Source of the DNA: an uncultured Bacilli bacterium
GTDB lineage: Bacteria > Bacillota_I > Bacilli_A > RF39 > UBA660
Reading direction: 5' to 3'
NCBI GenBank assembly: GCA_949451605.1
Contig: CASTSB010000006.1
Location: forward strand, 32,867-96,866
DNA: 64,000 bases
Part shown: one piece after another, positions 47,688-54,285 of the stretch
Position numbering within the stretch: the first letter of the stretch is position 1
Layout of the letters: each line of letters opens with the position of its first letter
Translations under genes and position numbers: made by a program
Notes under the pieces: generated by a model
The model's input: the letters and a program-made list of their open reading frames with translations, nothing else
Told to the model about the DNA's origin: nothing
Database searches by the model: none

Positions 47688-48833
47688 ATGGCTTCAAAAA
47701 GAGATTATTATGAAGTACTTGGGGTAGATAAAGGTGCCTCAGAACAAGAGATAAAAAGTGCTTTTAGAAAAAAAGCAAAGGAATTCCATCCCGATTTAAA
47801 TAAAGATAATCCAGATGCTGCTGAAAAGTTTAAAGAAGCGCAAGAAGCTTATTCAGTTTTATCAGATGAGTCTAAAAGAAAAATGTATGATCAATATGGT
47901 CATGCAGGTGTAGGAGCTGGAGCACAAGGTGGTTTTGGTGGTGCTCAAGGATTTGACGCTAGTGACTTTGACTTTGGAGATATATTTGAATCTATTTTTG
48001 GTGGTGGCTTTAGTGGAGCTAGTGGTTTCTCTGGATTTGGTGGAGGAAGCTCTAAATCACGTGCAAGTCGTGGAAGTGATGTCCTAATGAGAATGGATGT
48101 TACATTTGAAGAAGCAATATATGGATGTGAAAAGAAATTTAATTTAGATGTTGTTGAGGAATGTGATGAGTGTCATGGTGTTGGAGGATTTGATTCTAAA
48201 AAATGTGATACTTGTCATGGAAGTGGAACTGTAACAACTCAACAACAAACTATCCTTGGATCTTTTATGTCTAAGACTACTTGTCCTGATTGTGGTGGAC
48301 GTGGAAAAACTTTTAAAACTAAATGTAGTGAATGCGGTGGACAAGGAAAGGTTCGCAAGAATAAGCGTTTAACTATTAATATTCCTGCTGGAATCAATAC
48401 TGGAGATCGTCAAAGAATTAGTGGCAAAGGTAATCCTGGATCTAATGGTGGAGAAAATGGAGATCTATATATTGAATTTGTAGTCTCTGAACATAAATAT
48501 TTTATGAGAGATGACGATGATATCTATCTAGAAGTTCCTTTAACAGTTACTGAAGCTATATTTGGTTGTAAAAAAGAAATTCCTACTCTTTATGGAAATG
48601 TCAAAATAAATGTAGCAAGTGGTACTGACAGTGGAGATAAACAAAGAATTAGAGGAAAAGGAGTCGATAATGAATATCGTCGCCATAAAGGGGATATGTA
48701 CATAGTATTTAAAGTATATACTCCTAAAAAGTTGTCTCGCGAACAGAAAAAATTAATTGAAAAATTAAATGAAACAGATTTAGGAACTAGTGAAATTAAC
48801 GACTTTAATAAATTTGTTAAAAATAATTCTTAA
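47688..48833 (+). CDS. dnaJ: Chaperone DnaJ (Hsp40)
   Basis: 381 residues. J domain with HPD in [12 protein letters not shown], a Gly/Phe-rich region with [17 protein letters not shown], four zinc-finger repeats ([32 protein letters not shown]) and the C-terminal substrate-binding domains. Type I DnaJ of usual size. Stimulates DnaK ATPase. Last gene of the heat-shock operon, ended by a terminator. Confidence 0.98.
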   Translation: MASKRDYYEVLGVDKGASEQEIKSAFRKKAKEFHPDLNKDNPDAAEKFKEAQEAYSVLSDESKRKMYDQYGHAGVGAGAQGGFGGAQGFDASDFDFGDIFESIFGGGFSGASGFSGFGGGSSKSRASRGSDVLMRMDVTFEEAIYGCEKKFNLDVVEECDECHGVGGFDSKKCDTCHGSGTVTTQQQTILGSFMSKTTCPDCGGRGKTFKTKCSECGGQGKVRKNKRLTINIPAGINTGDRQRISGKGNPGSNGGENGDLYIEFVVSEHKYFMRDDDDIYLEVPLTVTEAIFGCKKEIPTLYGNVKINVASGTDSGDKQRIRGKGVDNEYRRHKGDMYIVFKVYTPKKLSREQKKLIEKLNETDLGTSEINDFNKFVKNNS

Positions 48834-48862
48834 GAGAAGTTAAATCTTCTCTTTTCTTTTTT
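48832..48862 (+). terminator. Terminator of the heat-shock operon
   Basis: AAGAGAAG (48832-48839) / CTTCTCTT (48846-48853), then TTCTTTTTTTT. The stem begins inside the dnaJ stop codon. Confidence 0.88.
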
Positions 48863-48899
48863 TTATATTTCATGTATACTGATAATAGAGGTGAGTATA

Positions 48900-49103
48900 A
48901 TGACTAAGGAAAAAGTTGCTAAAAAAGATTTAATTAATGATCAAAATAAAAGTTTAATAATGATATGTGTAATTATTATTGTAATTATTGCAGTAGTTAC
49001 AGTATTTTTAGCAATCTCATCAAAAGGAAATGATAAAACATCTGGTTCAGGAATTTCTTCAGATGGTGTTGTTAATGATTTAGATGCTTTTAAGAAAAAG
49101 TAA
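48900..49103 (+). CDS. Small single-pass membrane protein
   Basis: 67 residues from ATG 48900, preceded by SD AGAGGTGAG; the in-frame GTG 48891 is inside that SD. A charged N-terminus is followed by one membrane helix (about 20-42; SLIMICVIIIVIIAVVTVFL) and a Ser/Gly/Asp-rich outer tail. No family recognised. Own terminator. Confidence 0.65.
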   Translation: MTKEKVAKKDLINDQNKSLIMICVIIIVIIAVVTVFLAISSKGNDKTSGSGISSDGVVNDLDAFKKK

Positions 49104-49112
49104 TTTATAAAT

Positions 49113-49138
49113 ATACGTTTAACTGACGTATTTTTTTT
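49113..49138 (+). terminator. Terminator of the small membrane protein gene
   Basis: ATACGT (49113-49118) / ACGTAT (49126-49131), followed by eight T in total. Confidence 0.75.
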
Positions 49139-49169
49139 GGGCAAATATAGTTGATTTAGGAGGTTTATT

Positions 49170-50039
49170 ATGGCTATAGGAACAAAAGGCGATCAATATA
49201 CAAAGGAAATATTACAAAGGATTTTAGATGAAGGATGTATGGATGAAAATCCAAGACCAAAGTATTCTGATGGAACACCAGCTCATACAATTAGTGTTAA
49301 TCATGGAATGTGTACTTATGATTTAACTAAAGGGGAAAGTCCTTTAATAACTTTAAGACCAATTGCGGTTAAAAAAAGTATTGGAGAACTTTTATGGATT
49401 TATAAAGATGAATCTAATAATTTGGAAAGATTAAAAGAGTATGGAGTTACTTGGTGGGATGAATGGGATATAGAAGATAGAACAATAGGAGCAGTTTATG
49501 GTGAAACTGTAAGAAGACATAGATTAGTAGAAGATTTGATAAAGGGATTAAGAGAAAATCCAGATGGTAGACGTCATATTATATCATTATGGCAAGTAGA
49601 AGATTTTAAAGATAAGCATGGACTAAAGCCTTGTGCATTTCTTACTATGTGGAATGTCAGACATGGTAAAAATGAAAAAGGTGAAAAAACTGATTATTTA
49701 GATATGTGTTTAGTTCAAAGATCAAGTGACTTTTTAACTGCTGGTTGTATCAACCAAGTTCAATATGTAATTTTTCAACATATGATAGCAAGACATTTAG
49801 GAATGACGCCAGGTAGATTTACATGGTTTTATAATAATATTCAGATATATGATAGACATATTGAACAAGCAAAAGAAATTATTAAAAGAGAGCCAATCGA
49901 TTGTAATCCTCAAATTGTGATTAATCCTAAGAAAACTAATTTTTATTTTATGACTCCTGATGATATTGAAATAGTTGGATATCCTAAAGAAAAAATTAAA
50001 GAAAAGAATCCTCAAATGAAGTTTGATATAGGTATATAG
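49170..50039 (+). CDS. thyA: Thymidylate synthase (divergent ThyA)
   Basis: Methylates dUMP to dTMP with methylene-THF. 289 residues. The ThyA fold is clear: RPIAVKKSIGELLWIYK, YGVTWWDEWDIEDRTIGAVYG, PDGRRHIISLWQ, active-site Cys155 in GLKPCAFLTMW, QRSSDFLTAG, NNIQIYDRHIEQAKE. Several usual residues differ: the canonical P-C-H after the active-site Cys is P-C-A, and the F-N-I-A segment is I-N-Q-V, although Asn195 is kept. SD AGGAGG precedes ATG 49170. The folate reductase gene follows one base after the stop, the usual partnership because ThyA oxidises the cofactor. Confidence 0.93.
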   Translation: MAIGTKGDQYTKEILQRILDEGCMDENPRPKYSDGTPAHTISVNHGMCTYDLTKGESPLITLRPIAVKKSIGELLWIYKDESNNLERLKEYGVTWWDEWDIEDRTIGAVYGETVRRHRLVEDLIKGLRENPDGRRHIISLWQVEDFKDKHGLKPCAFLTMWNVRHGKNEKGEKTDYLDMCLVQRSSDFLTAGCINQVQYVIFQHMIARHLGMTPGRFTWFYNNIQIYDRHIEQAKEIIKREPIDCNPQIVINPKKTNFYFMTPDDIEIVGYPKEKIKEKNPQMKFDIGI

Positions 50040-50040
50040 A

Positions 50041-50529
50041 ATGAAAAATGTTACATTAATAGCTGCAATTGGTAAAAATAATGAATTAGGTAAAAATAAT
50101 AATTTGATTTGGAGAATTTCTGAGGATTTAAAATTTTTCAAAGAAAATACTATTGGTAAGCCTGTAGTGATGGGATTTAATACATTAAAATCCTTACCTA
50201 GAAGACTTAAAGACAGAGATTATATTGTTTTAACTAGTAAGAATATTGAACTTTATGATAATGATATAGTTGTACATTCAATGGATGAGTTATTAGAAAC
50301 AATTAGTAAGATAGATAAAGAAGTAATGGTAATAGGTGGAGCTAGTCTTTATACGCAAATGATTGAATATGCAGATAAAATGCTACTTACAGAAATAGAC
50401 GCGGAAGATAAAGAAGCAGATTGTTTCTTTCCTTCATTTATTCAAGATGAATGGGATAAGACTATAATATCTTCTAATGTTAGTGAAGATAATATAAAAT
50501 ATAAGCACTTGGTTTATAAAAGAAAATAA
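50041..50529 (+). CDS. folA: Dihydrofolate reductase
   Basis: Regenerates THF from the DHF made by ThyA; trimethoprim target. 162 residues, standard length. Signature: IAAIGKNNELGKNNNLIWRI with the acidic active-site residue in ISEDLKFFKENT, the NADPH site VMGFNTLKSLPRRLKDRDYIVL and VMVIGGASLYTQMI, and TEIDAEDKEADCFFPSF. It starts one base after thyA, so the genes are co-translated. Confidence 0.96.
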   Translation: MKNVTLIAAIGKNNELGKNNNLIWRISEDLKFFKENTIGKPVVMGFNTLKSLPRRLKDRDYIVLTSKNIELYDNDIVVHSMDELLETISKIDKEVMVIGGASLYTQMIEYADKMLLTEIDAEDKEADCFFPSFIQDEWDKTIISSNVSEDNIKYKHLVYKRK

Positions 50530-50560
50530 ACACTTAAATTTTTAAGTGTTTTTTCTTTTT
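50529..50560 (+). terminator. Terminator of thyA-folA
   Basis: AACACTTAAA (50529-50538) / TTTAAGTGTT (50541-50550), followed by a T-rich run. It begins at the last base of the folA stop codon. Confidence 0.88.
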
Positions 50561-50566
50561 GATTAA

Positions 50567-50595
50567 TTGAATATGTAAATTTGTTATGATAAAAT
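50567..50595 (+). promoter_or_regulatory. Promoter of the frameshifted BspA-family gene
   Basis: TTGAAT (50567-50572), 17-base spacer, TAAAAT (50590-50595) with TGA extension. It is intact although the gene is broken. Confidence 0.6.
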
Positions 50596-50619
50596 TAAGT
50601 ATAGAATAGGGGAGCACAT

Positions 50620-51215
50620 ATGAACTTTAAAAGATTAGTTAATAGTAAAAATCTGTCCATATTAATTGTTTTAATGGTCATGAGTTTATCTTTTGCTTAT
50701 GCGTCTTTTAACAGTGTTTTAAATATAACTGGAACAGTGGCGATGTCCGTATAAAACAAGATATAAGAATAACTGGAATAAGAGTAAACGGAGTAACAAG
50801 TGGAGGTACATCGTTATCAGAGGACTTTAATAAAGCGAGTATAAAAACAGGAGTACTTTTACCTAATAGTGATTCAACTGTATCTTATTCAGTAGATATT
50901 ACTAATACAGGAAATCAAGAAATGAAACTAGCATCGATTACAGGCCTTCCAGATAATCTAGAATATACAATTACAGACTACAACATAGGTGATAAGTTAT
51001 GTCAAAATGATAAATGTTCTTTAGGTTTTACAAAAACAATAATTATAAATATAAAATATAAGGATGGAGCTATTACTTCAACATCTACTACCTATAACTT
51101 AAATTTAAATTTTGAGTTTAAAAAGTTTACTAATAGTTATTTAAATCATCAATATCCAAATTTTCCAAGCATTGTATCATTAATAGAACCTATTCAAGAT
51201 GGTATTCCAACATAA
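50620..51215 (+). pseudogene. Short BspA-family N-terminal protein, frameshifted after the signal motif
   Basis: Starts at ATG 50620 after AGGGGAG. The first frame encodes NLSILIVLMVMSLSFAYASF, then NSVLNITGTVA, and stops at TAA 50752. From 50742 the neighbouring frame continues with DVRIKQDIRITGIRV, VDITNTGN, C-x4-C-SLG and stops at TAA 51213. The 22876 protein reads LNITGTALNVRIKQD over the join, which shows that one base is missing near 50740-50742. No slippery site is visible. The protein would have had about 198 residues and has no MF repeats, unlike its two long relatives, so it may be a remnant or a natural short form. Confidence 0.8.
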
Positions 51216-51219
51216 AAGA

Positions 51220-51246
51220 ACATGATATTATTCATGTCCTTTTTTG
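51220..51246 (+). terminator. Terminator of the 50620 gene
   Basis: ACATGA (51220-51225) / TCATGT (51232-51237), followed by CC and six T. Confidence 0.65.
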
Positions 51247-51342
51247 TTATTTTTCTAATACTTTTGTTTTTTCAGTATCTATACCAATGAATGGAATAGA
51301 GCTTCCTGTTGTGGATGGTAATTTTCTATTTTTTTGATGAGC
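51247..51342 (-). other. In-frame coding-like extension after the rnhC stop
   Basis: After the TAG of rnhC (51343-51345) the same frame stays open for 31 codons to TAA 51247-51249. It encodes RKLPSTTGSSIPFIGIDTEK followed by TKVLEK. Typical RNase HIII does not have this tail. It could be chance, a remnant of another gene or a stop mutation. Confidence 0.3.
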
Positions 51343-52254
51343 CTAATAAACTAAAGTATGTAGAATTCTATCCGTATTTTTGAAATTAACTTTGGCAATT
51401 TCATTTAATTTTTCTTTACCATATTTTTCAACTACTTCTTCACCAATAGTATCTACATCTTTTCCTGCACCTTTTGGTAGTGGAATATGGATAGCATCAC
51501 AGATCTTATCAAATTCTTTTAAAAATAAATATCTACTAATTATTGAGCCACATGCAACAGCAAGATTTTTATCTTCTGCTTTTGTCATAAAAGTAATTCC
51601 TTTTTGAATTTCATTTATGCCTCTTAGGTATTCATAATATCTTGCTTCTCTTGCAAATTCATCTACAATTATGTAATCAATGTTTGGTTTTTCTTCTTGT
51701 ATTATTTGATATAAAACTTTATTGTGCATGATTGATTTTATTTTATTCATGTTTATATCATGATTGTATTTTTCATTATATTCTTTATTATTTAAAATTA
51801 CGCTTCTATATTTTATCTTTTTAGCAATTTCAGGAGCAATTTTTAATATTTTACTGTCATCTATTTTTTTGGAATCGCCAACACCTAATTTTTCTAAAAA
51901 TTCAATATCTTCTTTTTTTACATAGCACGCAGTTACAACAATTGGTCCGAAGTAATCTCCAGTTCCTACTTCATCGCTTCCTACAGAATTGCAGTTATAG
52001 TATATTGCATCTTTCTTTTTATTTTCTTCTTTTTTTTCTTTTGTATTTTCTAAGGCTACTCCCCACATAGCGGCGTCTACATCAGCTGATGTACCTTGAA
52101 ACATACATTTTCCTGATTCATATAGAGTGATAACGGTATCTTCCTCTTGAGCTTGGAATACAACATAAGGAATAACTTTATCTCTTTTTTTATCCTTATA
52201 ATATTCAATCATTTTTTCTTTGATTTCATCGTTTACTTTTATTACTACGTTCAA
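51343..52254 (-). CDS. rnhC: Ribonuclease HIII
   Basis: Cleaves RNA in RNA-DNA hybrids. 303 residues from TTG 52254, which is correctly placed after SD AGAGGTGAG; the in-frame GTG at 52263 overlaps that SD. An N-terminal TBP-like substrate-binding domain (to about 85) precedes the catalytic domain with GSDEVGTGDYFGPIVVTACYV (Asp and Glu ligands), GVGDSKKIDDSKI, VDEFAREARYYEYL and ACGSIISRYLFLKEFDKI. A TGC-extended TATAAT (52278-52273) is the likely -10, back to back with the cvpA promoter. It lies beside cvpA as in other Bacilli. Confidence 0.95.
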   Translation of the reverse strand: MNVVIKVNDEIKEKMIEYYKDKKRDKVIPYVVFQAQEEDTVITLYESGKCMFQGTSADVDAAMWGVALENTKEKKEENKKKDAIYYNCNSVGSDEVGTGDYFGPIVVTACYVKKEDIEFLEKLGVGDSKKIDDSKILKIAPEIAKKIKYRSVILNNKEYNEKYNHDINMNKIKSIMHNKVLYQIIQEEKPNIDYIIVDEFAREARYYEYLRGINEIQKGITFMTKAEDKNLAVACGSIISRYLFLKEFDKICDAIHIPLPKGAGKDVDTIGEEVVEKYGKEKLNEIAKVNFKNTDRILHTLVY

Positions 52255-52272
52255 GTGTCTCACCTCTAAATA

Positions 52273-52305
52273 ATTATAGCATATTTTTAGTATTTAGTTT
52301 ATAAT
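52273..52305. promoter_or_regulatory. Divergent -10 elements of rnhC and cvpA
   Basis: On the minus strand TGC-TATAAT ends at 52273; on the plus strand TATAAT lies at 52300-52305. Neither has a convincing -35. Confidence 0.5.
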
Positions 52306-52326
52306 TTAGAGTAGGAGGTAGTACAA

Positions 52327-53040
52327 ATGAATTTATTTGACGTAATAATTATACTTATTATTTTAATGTTTGGAGTTGCTGGATTTAAAAATGGAATTAT
52401 TAAAGAATTAACTTCTTTAATAGGTATAATTGTTGTTTTTATCATTAGTTATAGTTTAAAAGGATTTATAGGAAATATTTTATGTAGTATTTTTCCATTT
52501 TTTAATTTTAGCGGAAGTATGAGTGGACTTATTTCATTAAATGTTATTATTTATCAAATGATTGGATTTTTTGTAATATTTAGTATTTTAATGACAATCT
52601 TTCATATAGTTTTCTTTGTATCAAAAGTATTACAAAAAATAATTGATTTTACACTTATTTTACTTTTACCATCTAAGCTTCTTGGAGCAGTAGTTGGATT
52701 AATTAAAGGAGTAGTAATTGTTTTTATTTTATTAGTTGTATTACAACTTCCATTAAAAAATATTGAAATTTTCGAAAGTAGTGAATTAAAAACAAAAATT
52801 ATAAATACTCCGCCTTTATCTATGTTTACTAAGGATATTAAAGAGCCACTTGAAAATACATCGTTATTAATTAAAAAAATAGATGAAAAGAAAATATCCG
52901 TTAATGATGCGAACTTACAAATAGTTGATGATATGCTAAAATATAAGATTGTAAATGCTGATACAATAGATGGTCTAGTAAAAAGTGGTAAACTAAGTGA
53001 CATCCATGGAATAAGCAAGATAATTAATAATTATAAATAG
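52327..53040 (+). CDS. CvpA-family membrane protein
   Basis: 237 residues. Four membrane segments in the first 145 residues with the CvpA pattern (NLFDVIIILIILMFGVAGFKNGIIKELTSLIG). The CvpA-type opening helix is followed by a soluble C-terminal part of about 90 residues. CvpA was first linked to colicin V production in E. coli; in Bacilli it sits between rnhC and polX/mutS2. The C-terminal region (KKIDEKKISVNDANLQIVDDML) is longer than usual. SD AGGAGGT precedes ATG 52327. Confidence 0.82.
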   Translation: MNLFDVIIILIILMFGVAGFKNGIIKELTSLIGIIVVFIISYSLKGFIGNILCSIFPFFNFSGSMSGLISLNVIIYQMIGFFVIFSILMTIFHIVFFVSKVLQKIIDFTLILLLPSKLLGAVVGLIKGVVIVFILLVVLQLPLKNIEIFESSELKTKIINTPPLSMFTKDIKEPLENTSLLIKKIDEKKISVNDANLQIVDDMLKYKIVNADTIDGLVKSGKLSDIHGISKIINNYK

Positions 53041-53048
53041 AGGTTTAT

Positions 53049-53906
53049 ATGGATTTGTTAGAGAAAGTTCGAAATTGTAATAATGATGAATTGGAAGGTA
53101 TTATAAGGGATGCTATAAATGATAAAAATGAAAATAGTAATAAGATAGAAAAATTAGGATTTCTTAATAATAAAACTAATTATAAATTTTTTGGGTTTAT
53201 TCCATTAGATACTCGAATTAAGTATTCTTCAATGGGTGTTGAAGATTATAGTATGAAGACTACTGATTTTTTATATGAGTTTGGAGACTTTATAAGAAAA
53301 TATGATGTTAGTAATAAAGCTATGTTAATTCACAGTTTAGAGACTTTTATTAATAAGTATTTTGGTATAGTAAAATCTAGTAGGGATGAAAGAAGCAGTA
53401 TTTTTAATGATATAGCTTGGAAAAGTACTAAAACTGATGATGAGTATTTTGAAGCTTTAGAAAATAACCAAATTGGAGATTTAAAGGGATGTGGAGTAGC
53501 ACTTTGTACCGAAAGAAGTGCAGTAGCTCAACAAATACTTAGTTTATATGGAGTAGAATCATATTATTCTATAGGAAGTATTTTACAAAGTAATAATGAT
53601 AATGATCATAGTCAAGCACATTGCTTTAATATAGTGAAAAGAAAAAATGATTATGCCATAGTTGATTATAGTATGCCAGTTACTTCTTATAAAAAAGGAC
53701 ATGTTTCAGCTTATTATCCTTTTGTAGGAACTTTAACGAATGAAGAATTTGAAGAGTTTATAAATCATCAAAGTGTTAAAACTTTCGATGAGTATAATTT
53801 TCTTGATGGGGAGAAAAATAAAATAGATAATAAAAAAAGATGTTATGTTGTAGGAACTTTTGATATTAAAAAAGATATTAATAAAGATTCTACTTTTAAC
53901 AAGTAA
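53049..53906 (+). CDS. Transglutaminase-like Cys-His-Asp protein
   Basis: 285 residues, without signal or membrane segment. The order GVALCTERSAVAQQILSLYG (Cys153), SQAHCFNIVKRKNDYAIVDY (His191, Asp206) is the layout of the transglutaminase-like/papain-like fold: Cys at the start of a helix, then His and Asp on strands. It could be a peptidase, amidase or cross-linking enzyme. Its N-terminal 130 residues are not recognised. It lies 8 bases after cvpA, and the thioredoxin gene starts 19 bases later, suggesting one unit. Confidence 0.65.
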   Translation: MDLLEKVRNCNNDELEGIIRDAINDKNENSNKIEKLGFLNNKTNYKFFGFIPLDTRIKYSSMGVEDYSMKTTDFLYEFGDFIRKYDVSNKAMLIHSLETFINKYFGIVKSSRDERSSIFNDIAWKSTKTDDEYFEALENNQIGDLKGCGVALCTERSAVAQQILSLYGVESYYSIGSILQSNNDNDHSQAHCFNIVKRKNDYAIVDYSMPVTSYKKGHVSAYYPFVGTLTNEEFEEFINHQSVKTFDEYNFLDGEKNKIDNKKRCYVVGTFDIKKDINKDSTFNK

Positions 53907-53925
53907 ATTAAAGGAGAAAAAGTAT

Positions 53926-54225
53926 ATGATATATTTAGAAAATGAAAATGATTTTGAAAAAATTGTAAGTGAAGGAGTAACGTTAGTTGATTTTTATGCT
54001 AACTGGTGTGGCCCTTGTAATATGTTAGGTCCAGTTCTTGAAGAAGTGACAAAAGAACATAATGAGGTGAAATTTTTAAAAGTTGATACAGATATGTTTA
54101 TGGCTCTTGCACAAAGATTTGGGATTATGTCTATACCTTGCTTGAAACTATTTAGAGATGGTGTAGAAGTTAAAAGTAGTGTTGGATTTATGGATAAAAA
54201 AGAGATAGAAGATTTAATAAAATAA
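53926..54225 (+). CDS. trxA: Thioredoxin
   Basis: 99 residues from ATG 53926, 8 bases after AAGGAGA. The active site is VDFYANWCGPCNMLGPVLEE (Cys28, Cys31), and the cis-proline loop is GIMSIPCLKLFRDG with an additional Cys after the cis-Pro. General disulfide reductant; no thioredoxin reductase gene is nearby. Shorter than E. coli Trx by about ten residues. Confidence 0.94.
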   Translation: MIYLENENDFEKIVSEGVTLVDFYANWCGPCNMLGPVLEEVTKEHNEVKFLKVDTDMFMALAQRFGIMSIPCLKLFRDGVEVKSSVGFMDKKEIEDLIK

Positions 54226-54236
54226 ATCTTTTTTTC
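54209..54236 (+). terminator. Terminator of the cvpA-trxA unit
   Basis: AAGATTTA (54209-54216) / TAAATCTT (54223-54230), then T-run. The trxA stop codon lies in the hairpin. Confidence 0.8.
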
Positions 54237-54285
54237 TTTTATTATGATATAATCATTTTAGGATAAAAATAGGGAGGCTACATAA

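Noticed and set aside
50735..50760. Programmed -1 frameshift or homopolymer phase variation in the 50620 gene
   Set aside because: The junction has no slippery heptamer and no run longer than two identical bases at the lesion.
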